The notes under the pieces are model-generated. The model was not told where the DNA came from. It made no database searches and saw only the letters and a list, made by a program, of their open reading frames with translations. The position numbers and the translations under genes were made by a program. Positions 7,488-16,593 of a stretch of DNA of 64,000 nucleotides are shown here, in pieces (the first letter of the stretch is position 1; each line of letters starts with the position of its first letter). This DNA comes from Gluconacetobacter takamatsuzukensis. Its GTDB lineage: Bacteria; Pseudomonadota; Alphaproteobacteria; Acetobacterales; Acetobacteraceae. The stretch lies in NCBI RefSeq assembly GCF_014174275.1, contig NZ_JABEQK010000015.1, positions 1 through 64,000 of the forward strand, given 5' to 3'.

Positions 7488-9026
7488 CTAATCGTGGCGG
7501 ATCCGTGCGGAGACATAAGGATCCGGCGTGTAGGCCAGGTCGGCAACCCACGGCCATGTCGGCCTGCGCCGGTGATTGGCGATATGGACGATATCCTGAT
7601 CGATGGCCCCCGGCGAAAGCGCCATCAGCGCCGGATTGGCCAGCGGTTTCATCGTCGGGTTCAGATACCCGCATTTCAGCACGACGATCTTGAAGCGCGT
7701 CGGTTCCAGCCCGATATCCCGGAACGCTTCGGCGGCATGATACAATCGCCGCCGGGCCGACAGGGTGGCGGTAATGCCGTCGAATGTAACGACAGCTTCC
7801 CCGTCCTCCGGACGCGCGACAGATGTCAGATGCCTGACAGTCGCCGTCACGTGCACAGGCTTGCACATCAGCGGGTCCAGCGTGGCGCCAATGGAAAGCG
7901 GCAGCACGGCACCGACACCTGCCTTGTAGCAGGCATCGGTCGCGGCCCGATCCGTCATGCCCCCCAGCAGGACATCTTTGGCACCAGCCTTGAGCAGGGC
8001 CTGCAAGAAGAAGGTCTGGTCGGAATTTCCGCCCCCACCCGGATTGTCCCCGGAATCCGAAATGACGACCGGATGGGTTTTCGACTTCATGGCGCGGGCG
8101 AGGCATTCCTCGATCGTCCCGGCCGGCGCACCAAAATGGAATTCATGCCGTGAATCCCAATAGCGTTGCGCAAGTTCGGCGGCGATCCGCTTCTGTTCGT
8201 CCAGGTTCGTCCCCGTCACCACGACCGATGCCGCGGCGCGCGGCTCATCCGCCCAGACATAACCGACAAGCTGCGAGACATCGAGGATACCCGGCAGACG
8301 ATTATACTCGCTCAGGTCCGACCACAGGCGCCGCCCCGGCTCCCACTCCGTACTGCTCTGCTCGCCCGGCAACAGCACGGGAATGCTTGCCCACACAATG
8401 CCGGGGCGAATGCCGTATCGCAGGCAATGGGTCAACATGTCCGTCGCACGCATCACATTTTCGATGCGATCGACATGCGGCGCGGTACGATAGGCCGTGA
8501 AGGCATCCAGCGTATCGACAATCCGCCGGCTGAGATTGCCGTGAAGATCGTAATAGGCCGAAAGAAGACAATCCGGCCCCACGACAGAGCGGGTCGCGGC
8601 GTACCAGTCGCCTTCGGCATCCTCCATCCCGTCGACGCTCAGGGCCCCATGCATGGCCAGGTAAACCCCATCCAGCGGCAGGAGCTTGTGCAACCGTTCG
8701 AGATATTCGGCTTTCAGCGCCTCATAGGTCGCCCTGTCCACGGGCCCGCCCGGCGGCGCGGAGGCCTCCAGCGTGGGCATGAAATCGACATCATAACGAT
8801 GCAATGGCTGCGACAGCGGCGCCCCGAAAATCTCGTCCCCCCGCAAGGTGGTAAAATCCGGCAACCGGGAGCGAATGCGACTGTACGTGCTGCATTCCGA
8901 AGCGATTCCGCCAACGGCGATGCGGGGAGTCCCTTTAAAGGCCGGTATCAGTCCGGCCGCTCGGCTCTGATGACGATACGCCAGAATCCCTGCCGGAAGC
9001 ATCTTCAAAACCAGTCTACGCCGCAC
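7488..9026 (-). CDS. M81 family metallopeptidase (MlrC-like)
   Basis: A 512-residue member of the M81/DUF1485 family, zinc hydrolases named after MlrC of microcystin degradation. Family motifs are present in order: RIAVGGIASECSTY near residue 35, YLAMHGALSVDG near 122, YYDLHGNLS near 157, and the C-terminal MlrC domain with SDSGDNPGGGGNSD near 324. In most members the first motif reads GGF.HE.NTF; here the His is Ser while the Glu remains. The GTG start has AAGGGAG eight bases upstream. The N-terminus RRRLVLKMLPAGILA resembles a twin-arginine signal, so export is possible. It is divergent from gntR and likely cleaves an amide in the substrate handled by the neighbouring operon (inference). 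Confidence 0.85.
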   Translation of the reverse strand: MRRRLVLKMLPAGILAYRHQSRAAGLIPAFKGTPRIAVGGIASECSTYSRIRSRLPDFTTLRGDEIFGAPLSQPLHRYDVDFMPTLEASAPPGGPVDRATYEALKAEYLERLHKLLPLDGVYLAMHGALSVDGMEDAEGDWYAATRSVVGPDCLLSAYYDLHGNLSRRIVDTLDAFTAYRTAPHVDRIENVMRATDMLTHCLRYGIRPGIVWASIPVLLPGEQSSTEWEPGRRLWSDLSEYNRLPGILDVSQLVGYVWADEPRAAASVVVTGTNLDEQKRIAAELAQRYWDSRHEFHFGAPAGTIEECLARAMKSKTHPVVISDSGDNPGGGGNSDQTFFLQALLKAGAKDVLLGGMTDRAATDACYKAGVGAVLPLSIGATLDPLMCKPVHVTATVRHLTSVARPEDGEAVVTFDGITATLSARRRLYHAAEAFRDIGLEPTRFKIVVLKCGYLNPTMKPLANPALMALSPGAIDQDIVHIANHRRRPTWPWVADLAYTPDPYVSARIRHD

Positions 9027-9210
9027 GCCGTCAACTCCCTTGGTATTCTCTCAGATCCGAAGCGGCAGGCCTCATCGCAGCTCTTCCCCACTCCCTGCCC
9101 CGGACAGGAAGTCTGAACGATGCCGATATTGTTTTGCCATGAAAATTAACCGCGCGAGCGCACACCGAACAAACGACCATGCAAGCATCCCCTGCTTCCT
9201 CTTTTTCTCC

Positions 9211-9239
9211 TTGACCTCGTCGTTTGTATACAGAATACT
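9211..9239 (+). promoter_or_regulatory. gntR promoter with an overlapping palindromic operator
   Basis: TTGACC (9211-9216) and AATACT (9234-9239) have a 17-bp spacer. The palindrome TGTATACA (9225-9232) within it matches the T-GT-(N)-AC-A style of FadR/VanR-type GntR operators. The predicted transcript would start at or a few bases before the gntR ATG (9246), and no Shine-Dalgarno precedes that ATG. This suggests a leaderless, self-repressed message. Confidence 0.5.
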
Positions 9240-9245
9240 GAACCC

Positions 9246-9938
9246 ATGACGACCACATCGCTCACGACCGAAATCGGCACTTCGATCCCCGAGAACCTCG
9301 CCCGGCTGATCGGGGCCGACATCACTTTCGGTCGCCTCGCCGCCTGGACAAGGCTGACCGAAGAGCAAGTCGCGAATACCTATAATGTCAGCCGCTCCCC
9401 GGTGCGCGAAGCCATTCGCCTCCTCGAGCGCGACGGCCTGATCGCACGCTCAAGCCGCCGCGGCATATGGGTCGCGCCCTTGTCGCTGAAGGATTTCGAC
9501 GGCGTCTATGCCTGTCGTATCGCTCTGGAGGCTCTCGCTGCCGAGCAAGCCGCCCGCTCGCCCCACGCCGCCTCCACACGCCCCGCATTCGACCGCCTGC
9601 TCACGCGCCTGAGGACGACGCTGGCCAATGGCGACACGGTCGGCTTCTTCGAAGCCGATGTCGAGGGCTCCGAAATCATTTACGATCTTGCGGATAACCC
9701 CACCCTCCGGCGGCTTCTGCTGAGCCTCGAAAAGCAGGCTCTCCGTTATCGCTATTTCGCCTATCAGCACAGTGCGGAAGTCACCGCGCTTTCCGTCAAC
9801 GCCACGCGGGACATCTATGCCCGGATCTGCGAAGGCGACCATGCCCGCGCCCGCGCCCTGACCGAGACCCTGATCAAGGACATCTGGCAATCCACGCGGG
9901 AAGTGCTGGCCGATTTCTTTTCCGAGAAAATGCCATGA
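9246..9938 (+). CDS. GntR family transcriptional regulator (FadR subfamily, FCD domain)
   Basis: A 230-residue regulator. The winged helix-turn-helix occupies residues about 10-80, including LTEEQVANTYNVSRSPVREAIRLLERDGLI, the diagnostic GntR recognition-helix pattern. It is followed by a helical FCD effector domain (about 90-220) that usually binds a carboxylic acid and a metal. It is the first gene of the catabolic operon and divergent from the M81 peptidase gene. It overlaps the racemase gene by ATGA and probably represses both directions until the pathway substrate appears. A palindrome fitting this family lies in its promoter. Confidence 0.92.
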   Translation: MTTTSLTTEIGTSIPENLARLIGADITFGRLAAWTRLTEEQVANTYNVSRSPVREAIRLLERDGLIARSSRRGIWVAPLSLKDFDGVYACRIALEALAAEQAARSPHAASTRPAFDRLLTRLRTTLANGDTVGFFEADVEGSEIIYDLADNPTLRRLLLSLEKQALRYRYFAYQHSAEVTALSVNATRDIYARICEGDHARARALTETLIKDIWQSTREVLADFFSEKMP

Positions 9939-10924
9939 TGCGCAGCGCACGCACTTTCCTGGTCATCGATTCCCACACCGCCGGTCATCCGACACGCGTC
10001 ATCCAGGCAGGCATTCCTCCGCTTTCGGGGGACAGCGTCCGTGCCCGCCGCGACGATTTCCAGGCCCGTTTCGACGCGCTGCGCCCTGCACTCCTGCACG
10101 AACCCGCCGGACATGCCGCGATGGTCGGCGTCGTCATGGTACCATCCGGCGTCGCACAATTCGGCGCGTTCTTCATCTCATCCTATATCTATCTCGACAT
10201 GTGCGGCCACGCGACGATGGGTCTGGCCAAGACCCTGTCGGTCACCGGGGCGATCGCACCGGACATGCCGTCATTTACCCTGGAGACGCCCGCGGGCATC
10301 GTGGACGTGGCACTCGACTGGAGCGATCAAGGCACGCTCAATTCAGTACGAATACGGAACGTTCCGTGTTGCGCAGGTCTTTCCGCCATCAGCCTCGATA
10401 TTCCCGAAATCGGTACGGTCTCGGCAGACCTGGCATATGGCGGCATCTGGTATGCCGCAGTGGACGCGCGCGCCATTGGGCTCTCCCTCACTGTCGACAA
10501 TGTACGAACGGCGATGCATTGGGGCAGCCTGATCAAGAAGGCGATCACCGCCGCCATCGCGTCGGAACCCACCGGACTCGGTGGCGGCAGCGAGCCGAGC
10601 ATCCTTTTCTACGAGGCAATGGGGCCGGCGCACGGGCGCCATCTGGTCGTGCTCTCCCAGGACAAGTTCGACCGGTCTCCATGCGGCACCGGGACCTCGG
10701 CCCGCCTCGCCCTTCTTGCCGCACAGGGCATGCTGGAGCCGGGTGAGACCTATATCGCCGAAAACATTCTCGGACAGTCGTTCCGGTGTCGTTTTGTACC
10801 AGCGGAAGACACGCGCAACCGGGAAATCATTCCCGAAATCGAAGGCGCCGCCTTCATCACCGCCTTGACCACGATCGTCAAGGAAGATGGTGATCCCCTG
10901 GCAGGAGGCTTTCTGTGTCGATGA
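9935..10924 (+). CDS. proline racemase / hydroxyproline 2-epimerase family protein
   Basis: A 329-residue cofactor-independent epimerase of the proline racemase fold. Both catalytic cysteines are present: Cys90 in DMCGHATMG and Cys250 in DRSPCGTGTSAR. This argues for a two-base racemase or epimerase and against the trans-3-hydroxyproline dehydratase subgroup, which lacks one of them. IDSHTAGHPTRV at the N-terminus is also typical. Next to a DadA-like oxidase (17403-18686) it recalls the first two steps of trans-4-hydroxy-L-proline catabolism, but the substrate could be another imino or amino acid. It starts within the gntR stop and overlaps the binding-protein gene. Confidence 0.88.
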   Translation: MMRSARTFLVIDSHTAGHPTRVIQAGIPPLSGDSVRARRDDFQARFDALRPALLHEPAGHAAMVGVVMVPSGVAQFGAFFISSYIYLDMCGHATMGLAKTLSVTGAIAPDMPSFTLETPAGIVDVALDWSDQGTLNSVRIRNVPCCAGLSAISLDIPEIGTVSADLAYGGIWYAAVDARAIGLSLTVDNVRTAMHWGSLIKKAITAAIASEPTGLGGGSEPSILFYEAMGPAHGRHLVVLSQDKFDRSPCGTGTSARLALLAAQGMLEPGETYIAENILGQSFRCRFVPAEDTRNREIIPEIEGAAFITALTTIVKEDGDPLAGGFLCR

Positions 10925-11799
10925 ACACCGTCCCGCCCCGGCACATGAGCCGCCGGCGGATCCTGGGCCTGGCTGCGACCGGGCTGCTCGGCGGCACGCT
11001 CGACGGGCGCCGCGCCGATGCCACCACGGACGATCCCAACACCGTTCTGCATCGCATCATCTCGCGCGGCACGCTGAATGTGCCCGTCATGGTCGGGGAA
11101 GAACCCGGCTATGTCAAAGACCCCGCCACGGGGGAATGGTCTGGATATTATCTGGATTTTCTCCGTTCGATCGCATCGGTTCTGAAAGTCGACATCAGGA
11201 CCGTCGAGACGAACTGGGGCAATCTCGCGGCCGATTTCGAGGCCGGCAAGATCGATGTCGCCGTCGGCGTCAATCCGAATGCCCAGCGTGCCCTGGTGGT
11301 CGACTACCTGCCGGACCCGATCTTCTTCGATGCGTGGTCGGTCCTGATGCCACCCGATCGCCATGTGTCCAGCTGGTCCGAACTCGACCGCCCCGAATCC
11401 CGGGTCGTCGTGCAACTGGGCAGCACCATGCAGATCGTAGCCGGCGCGCAGCTACCAGCCGCCACGATCGTTCCCGTAGCCGACCGCGCGACCGCTCTTC
11501 TTGAAATGGAATCGGGCAGGACGGATGCAGTCGTCCTTGCCGTCTTCGATGCGCTGCAGATCGCCTCTCGCAGGATCAACGGCCACCCCCTTGGCGCCGT
11601 CTCCGTTCCGCGCCCGATGCTGCGCAGCCCGGTCATGCTCTGCGTCGCCCGAGAGGCAGGCAATGAAGGCTTCATCAGCTATCTGACCGCGTGGACGCTG
11701 GAGCAACGCTCCCTGGGAATGGTGCGCGCCTCGCTTGAACGCGGATGGAAAGCCGCCGGCATCGATGTCGCCGCCATCCCCGCGGAGATTCTCGAATGA
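10915..11799 (+). CDS. amino-acid ABC transporter substrate-binding protein
   Basis: A 294-residue periplasmic binding protein of the polar amino-acid (SBP_bac_3) family. SRRRILGLAATGLLGG near residue 12 reads as a twin-arginine or Sec signal. The mature part opens with the usual 'I.sRGTLNVPVMVGEEPGYVKD' type segment, followed by FEAGKIDVAVGVNPNAQRA. AGGAGG at 10903-10908 favours the GTG at 10915; an ATG at 10921 is the alternative. It overlaps the epimerase gene and is followed by permease and ATPase genes. It presumably binds the same imino or amino acid the enzymes consume. Confidence 0.88.
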   Translation: MSMNTVPPRHMSRRRILGLAATGLLGGTLDGRRADATTDDPNTVLHRIISRGTLNVPVMVGEEPGYVKDPATGEWSGYYLDFLRSIASVLKVDIRTVETNWGNLAADFEAGKIDVAVGVNPNAQRALVVDYLPDPIFFDAWSVLMPPDRHVSSWSELDRPESRVVVQLGSTMQIVAGAQLPAATIVPVADRATALLEMESGRTDAVVLAVFDALQIASRRINGHPLGAVSVPRPMLRSPVMLCVAREAGNEGFISYLTAWTLEQRSLGMVRASLERGWKAAGIDVAAIPAEILE

Positions 11800-11841
11800 G
11801 GAATGCCGCGATCCTTTTCCTTCGGGCGGGAGGCTGAGAAC

Positions 11842-12489
11842 ATGTTCGACACAAGCGTCGTTGTTCAGAACGCGCCGCTCCTGTTTCGCGGCCTTCTCGT
11901 CACCCTGGCCTTTACGGTCACGACCATCGTGGCGGGCCTGTGCATCGGCCTGCTCGTCGGCATGGCGCAGCTCAGCCGAACCCGCCTCCTGCGCTGGCCG
12001 GCCCGGGTCTATGTCGAATGCCTGCGCAACGTGCCGCTGCTCGTCACCCTGCTCTGGATCTACTACGCACTCCCCATCTTCGCGCATATCTCCGTTACCC
12101 GCATGACGGCCGGCTTCGTCGCCCTGACGCTCTACGTCTCATCGTTCTACGCCGAAATCCTCCGTGGCGGCGTACTGGCCGTCGATCGGGGTCATATCGA
12201 TGCCGCGACCGCACTCGGCATGTCGCGGGGCCATATCTTCTTTCGCGTCGTCCTGCCCCAGGCCGTCTCGAAGATGCTGCCGTCCCTGGTCGGCCAGTCG
12301 ATCATCCAGATGAAGAATACGACGCTGCTTTCGGCCATCACGGTGCCGGACCTGCTCTACCAGGGCACCTATGTCAGCAGCTTCACCTATCATCCGGTCG
12401 AGATCTACACCTGCATCGGGGCGATCTTCCTGGCCATCCTCCTCCCCATGACGATGCTCGCCCGCCGTATGGAGCAGCGTCATGGCTGA
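11842..12489 (+). CDS. amino-acid ABC transporter permease (HisM/GlnP family)
   Basis: A 215-residue inner-membrane permease with about five membrane segments. Its N-terminal part, NAPLLFRGLLVTLAFTVTTIVAGL, is typical of polar amino-acid permeases. The EAA loop appears as DAATALGMSRGHIFFRVVLPQA near residue 116, the contact site for the ATPase. The ATG at 11842 has GGGAGG eight bases upstream; an in-frame ATG at 11803 would add 13 residues. The stop overlaps the ATPase start. Only one permease gene is present, so it would work as a homodimer. Confidence 0.9.
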   Translation: MFDTSVVVQNAPLLFRGLLVTLAFTVTTIVAGLCIGLLVGMAQLSRTRLLRWPARVYVECLRNVPLLVTLLWIYYALPIFAHISVTRMTAGFVALTLYVSSFYAEILRGGVLAVDRGHIDAATALGMSRGHIFFRVVLPQAVSKMLPSLVGQSIIQMKNTTLLSAITVPDLLYQGTYVSSFTYHPVEIYTCIGAIFLAILLPMTMLARRMEQRHG

Positions 12490-13354
12490 GCCGGTTCGCA
12501 ATTCCGGCCCGGATGAGGGCGTCGCACTCCGGGCCGAAGACATCTGCATGGCACGCGGCGGCCATATCATTCTCGATCATGTCAACCTGACGATCCGGCG
12601 CGGCGAGGTCGTCGTGCTGCTCGGTAGCAGCGGGTCGGGAAAAACCACCCTTCTCCGCTCGCTGAATCTTCTCAACGAGCCCGATTCGGGGCGCGTCAGC
12701 GTCGAGGGAACGACGATTTTCGACCGCGGCCCGGATGGCAGGCAGGGCACACGCTGCACGCCCCGCGACCTGGCACAGGTCAGGGCGCGGATGGGCATGG
12801 TCTTCCAGCACTTCAACCTGTTTCCCCACATGACGGTGCTGGCCAATATCGTCGAGGCACCGTGCCGGGTGCAGAACATCCCCCGCCCCCAGGCCGAGGC
12901 GCGTGCCAGGGCGCTCCTGGCCCAGATGGGACTGGAAAGATTCTCGTCGGTGCGCCCCGGCCGCCTGTCCGGCGGCCAGCAGCAGCGCGTCGGCATTGCC
13001 CGCGCACTCGCCATGGAACCGTCGATCATGCTGCTCGACGAACCGACATCCGCCCTGGATACGGAAATGGTCGGCGAAGTGGTCTCCGTGATCCGCACCC
13101 TGGCACGGGCCGGCATGACCATGGTCATGGTCACGCACGAACTCGGCCTAGCGCTCGAACTCGCCGACCGCGTGGTGATCCTCGACCAGGGCAAACTGAT
13201 CGCGGACGGTCCACCCAGGACCGTCTTGCTGCATCCCACCAATGCGCGGGTCCAGCGCTTCGTCGGCCGCTTCCACGCCTCCGTCGAGGCCCTGCGACCA
13301 CTCTGGGAAGCCCGCCGGCACGACAATCCGGGCACCAGTCCCACCGCTCCCTGA
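12482..13354 (+). CDS. amino-acid ABC transporter ATP-binding protein (GlnQ/HisP family)
   Basis: A 290-residue ABC ATPase that powers the importer encoded just upstream. Walker A is GSSGSGKTT (residues 48-56), the Q-loop is in MVFQHFNLFPHMTVLANI, the signature is LSGGQQQR, Walker B is IMLLDEPTSALD, and the switch His is in MVTHEL. The last 40 residues exceed the family norm slightly and are basic and proline-rich. It overlaps the permease gene by 8 bp. Together with 10915-12489 it makes a complete polar amino-acid uptake system. Confidence 0.93.
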   Translation: MAEPVRNSGPDEGVALRAEDICMARGGHIILDHVNLTIRRGEVVVLLGSSGSGKTTLLRSLNLLNEPDSGRVSVEGTTIFDRGPDGRQGTRCTPRDLAQVRARMGMVFQHFNLFPHMTVLANIVEAPCRVQNIPRPQAEARARALLAQMGLERFSSVRPGRLSGGQQQRVGIARALAMEPSIMLLDEPTSALDTEMVGEVVSVIRTLARAGMTMVMVTHELGLALELADRVVILDQGKLIADGPPRTVLLHPTNARVQRFVGRFHASVEALRPLWEARRHDNPGTSPTAP

Positions 13355-13367
13355 GGATTTCAGAATC

Positions 13368-14852
13368 ATGCTCCATCCCGTTGATCCAGGATCCCTCTCC
13401 ATGCCGTCGGGCCATTTTATCGGCGGCCGATTTGTCCAGATGTCCGGCGAGAAGATCCAGGTCTCCTGCCCGTCCGACGGGCGGCATCTCGGCACGCTGG
13501 ACGATGCCGGCGAAAACGGCGTCGACGAAGCGGCGAAGGACGCGCGCAACGCGCTGGCGCGCAGCAGCTGGGCCACCGCCAATCCGCGGGAACGCGGCCG
13601 CGCGCTCTGCGCCTTTGCCGATGCGATCGAGGCCCAGGCCGAACGGCTGGCCATGATCGAGGCCGTCGGCTCCAGCCGGCTCCTGCGGCTGACGCGCACG
13701 CGCGACATCACGCGCACCGCCGGCGTCATCCGCTATTACGGCGAATTCTGCGACAAGCTCGACGGAAGCCTGACACCCGCCGGCAACGGTGTCATGAGCG
13801 CCGTGCGCAACGAGCCCTACGGCGTCGTCGCCGGGATCGTGCCCTGGAATTTTCCCATCATCACGGCGGCCTGGAAATTCGCCCCCGCTCTCGCGGCGGG
13901 CAATGCCGTGGTCATGAAGACCTCCGAACTGACGCCCCACTCCCTGCTGGCGGTCGCGGAGATCGCCTGCCAGGCCGGCCTGCCGCCGGGGCTCCTGAAC
14001 GTGGTCAACGGCTACGGGGCGACGACGGGCGCGGCACTCGTGCGCCATCCGGAGATCGGCATGGTGTCCTTCACCGGTTCGACCAAAACCGGCGCGGACA
14101 TCATGAGCCTGGCCGCCTATCACGGGATCAAGCCCGTCTCGCTCGAACTCGGCGGCAAGGGTCCCCAGCTCGTCTGCGCCGATCCCGGCGACCTGGACGA
14201 CATCGCCGGCAAGGTGGCCGCTGGATTCATCGACAATGCCGGGCAGGTCTGCACGGCCGGCTCACGCCTCATCGTCCACGAATCGATCGCCGATGCGCTT
14301 CTGGAGCGGATCGAGCAGAAATGCCGCGATGTGCATCCCGGCCGCACATGGGACGACGCGACGACACTGGCGCCGGTCATCAGCGCGGGCCAGCTCGCGC
14401 GAATCAGTACCCTCGTGAACCAGACGGTGGCGGAGGGCGCGACCGTCCGCATCGGCGGCGCACCGATCCCCTCGCCCTATGGTAGCGGGCATTTCCACGC
14501 ACCGACGATCCTGGAAAATGTCGGTCGCGACATGACCGGATTCCGCGAGGAATTTTTCGGACCCATCCTGATCGTCGACCGTTTCCGCGACTTCGAGGAA
14601 GGACTGGCGAAGACCCGGCACCCTGTCTACGGCCTGTCGGCGAATGTCTATACCCGCTCGCTGCCGGAAGCCATGAGAGCCGTCGAGACCATCGAGGCAG
14701 GCATGATCTGGGTGAACCAGCCGGGACGCGCGCCGGAATTCACATTTCCCGCCGGCGGTTTTCGCAGTTCGGGGTTCGGCAAGGATATGGGCCGCGAAGG
14801 GCTCCTCGGCTTCACGCGCCAGAAAGCCGCCTGGATCAATTATGCCGCCTGA
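13368..14852 (+). CDS. NAD(P)-dependent aldehyde dehydrogenase
   Basis: A 494-residue aldehyde dehydrogenase. Cofactor-binding VPWNFPIITAAWKFAPAL, the general base Glu in LELGGKGP, and the nucleophile Cys295 in GQVCTAG are intact. The start at 13368 has GAGGA about 11 bases upstream; the ATG at 13401 is a possible alternative. It is followed, with overlap, by a GMC oxidoreductase gene. That order recalls alcohol-to-acid pairs such as BetA/BetB, so the pair may oxidise an alcohol to a carboxylate through an aldehyde. The exact substrate is unknown. Confidence 0.9.
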   Translation: MLHPVDPGSLSMPSGHFIGGRFVQMSGEKIQVSCPSDGRHLGTLDDAGENGVDEAAKDARNALARSSWATANPRERGRALCAFADAIEAQAERLAMIEAVGSSRLLRLTRTRDITRTAGVIRYYGEFCDKLDGSLTPAGNGVMSAVRNEPYGVVAGIVPWNFPIITAAWKFAPALAAGNAVVMKTSELTPHSLLAVAEIACQAGLPPGLLNVVNGYGATTGAALVRHPEIGMVSFTGSTKTGADIMSLAAYHGIKPVSLELGGKGPQLVCADPGDLDDIAGKVAAGFIDNAGQVCTAGSRLIVHESIADALLERIEQKCRDVHPGRTWDDATTLAPVISAGQLARISTLVNQTVAEGATVRIGGAPIPSPYGSGHFHAPTILENVGRDMTGFREEFFGPILIVDRFRDFEEGLAKTRHPVYGLSANVYTRSLPEAMRAVETIEAGMIWVNQPGRAPEFTFPAGGFRSSGFGKDMGREGLLGFTRQKAAWINYAA

Positions 14853-16581
14853 CGCCACGAAAGCCCCCCAGGACATGAACAGCGATCCCTACGATTTCAT
14901 CATCATCGGCGGTGGGTCGGCAGGCGCGGTCATGGCCGGCCGCCTGTCGGCGCGCAGCAACCTGCGCGTCCTCCTTCTCGAAGCCGGACCGGACATTCCG
15001 CCCGACAACGTGCCGGACATCATCGCCGACAGCTATCCCGGCCTGTCCTATTTCGATCCGCGTTTCCATTGGGAAAGACTGCGCGTCTACACGACGCGTC
15101 GCAACAATGGCGGCCCGGGCACGCGCGGCGCGGAAAAGCTCGAGCAGGCCCGCGTCATGGGCGGCGGCTCCAGCATCAACGGCCAGTTCGCCATACGCGG
15201 CCTGCCCGCGGACTATGACGAATGGGAACAGAACTACGGTGCGAAAGGCTGGGGATGGAACGACATGCTCCCCTGCCTGAAGCGCCTCGAACGCGATCTG
15301 GATTTTCCCTCGGCCGACCTGCACGGCCATGACGGCCCGATGCCCATCCGTCGCCTTTTTCCCGATCAGTGGGCCGGTTTTACAAATGCCGTGGCCGCCA
15401 CCCGAAAGGCGGACGGCGCCAGGTACGAGGCCGACTATAACGCCAGCACCGACGACGCGATCTTTCCGCTCCCCCTGGCCAACGAAAACGACCACCGCGT
15501 CTCGACAGCGACAGCCTACCTGAACGCCGATGTGCGCAAACGCCCGAACCTGCACATCATGGGCGATGCCGAAGTTCAGGAAATCCTGTTCGAGGGCAGC
15601 CGTGCCACAGGCGTCCATGCCCGTGTCGGGGGGAAGGAGACCCGGTTCGCGGCGCGCGAGGTGATCCTCTGCGCAGGCGCGCTTCACTCGCCGGCCATGC
15701 TGCTGCGCGCGGGAATCGGCTCCGCGCTTTACCTGAAGCAGATCGGCGCGGACGTGCGGGCCGATGTCCCGGGCGTGGGCGAGAACCTTCACGACCATCC
15801 CCATATCGCGGTCGGTGCCCACCTCAAGGCCAGGGGGCGTCTGCCCAAGGGCCAGAGGCGCCATATCTTCATGGGCGAGCGCTACAGTTCCGGCCATGCC
15901 GGCTGCACGCCGGGCGACATGCTGCTCATGCCCGTCAACCGGGCCGGCTGGCATCCTCTCGGCTTCAGCATGGGCGCGCTGAATATCTGCGTGAACAAAT
16001 CCTACTCTCGCGGACGGGTCCGCATCCATTCGCTCTCGCCGGCCGACGAGCCCCTCGTCGAACTCGACCTCAGTTCGGACCGGCGCGACCTTCTGCGCCT
16101 CGCGGACGGGTTTCGCCGCATCCATGCCATCATGACGAGCGGCCCCCTGCGCGACTGCGTCAACACATGGTTCCTCGCAGGATACAGCGACGAAGTCCGC
16201 GCCATGAGCGTCTTCAGTCGCAAGACCTGGTTCAAGACCGCGACCGCCGCGCTCCTGCTCGACATTCCCGGCATTCGCGGGGCCGTCCTCCGTCACAAAT
16301 TCGGAACCCAGACACGGATCAACCAGCTGATGGCCGATCCCGAGGCGCTTCTGGAATGGGTGCGCAGCGCGGTCTGGTCCGGCTGGCACGTCTCGGGCTC
16401 GTGTCGCCTGGGCACCGACGACGATCCACATGCCGTCGTCGATCTCCGATGCCGGGTCCGGGGCATCCAGGGGCTGCGCGTCGTCGACGCCTCGATCATG
16501 CCGAGCATCATCAGCGCCAACACCAACATCACGACCATCGCGCTCGCCGAGCGCGCCAGCGAACTCATTCTCGCCGAATAA
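14842..16581 (+). CDS. GMC family FAD-dependent oxidoreductase (choline dehydrogenase-like)
   Basis: A 579-residue glucose-methanol-choline flavoenzyme that oxidises an alcohol. FAD-binding IIIGGGSAGAVMAGRLS lies at residues 21-37, the first GMC signature RVMGGGSSINGQFAIRG near 105, and the catalytic His in WHVSGSCRLG near 515. The C-terminal SANTNITT holds the second active-site residue. No signal peptide is seen, so it acts in the cytoplasm or at the inner membrane face. Its start overlaps the aldehyde dehydrogenase stop by 11 bases; ATG 14875 is an alternative start. Substrate unknown; its position suggests it feeds the adjacent dehydrogenase. Confidence 0.9.
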   Translation: MPPDATKAPQDMNSDPYDFIIIGGGSAGAVMAGRLSARSNLRVLLLEAGPDIPPDNVPDIIADSYPGLSYFDPRFHWERLRVYTTRRNNGGPGTRGAEKLEQARVMGGGSSINGQFAIRGLPADYDEWEQNYGAKGWGWNDMLPCLKRLERDLDFPSADLHGHDGPMPIRRLFPDQWAGFTNAVAATRKADGARYEADYNASTDDAIFPLPLANENDHRVSTATAYLNADVRKRPNLHIMGDAEVQEILFEGSRATGVHARVGGKETRFAAREVILCAGALHSPAMLLRAGIGSALYLKQIGADVRADVPGVGENLHDHPHIAVGAHLKARGRLPKGQRRHIFMGERYSSGHAGCTPGDMLLMPVNRAGWHPLGFSMGALNICVNKSYSRGRVRIHSLSPADEPLVELDLSSDRRDLLRLADGFRRIHAIMTSGPLRDCVNTWFLAGYSDEVRAMSVFSRKTWFKTATAALLLDIPGIRGAVLRHKFGTQTRINQLMADPEALLEWVRSAVWSGWHVSGSCRLGTDDDPHAVVDLRCRVRGIQGLRVVDASIMPSIISANTNITTIALAERASELILAE

Positions 16582-16593
16582 GGAAATCCGCCA

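Noticed and set aside
13242-13367. Upstream extension of the first aldehyde dehydrogenase frame
   Set aside because: It lies within the ABC ATPase gene in another frame; the family N-terminus begins at or after 13368.
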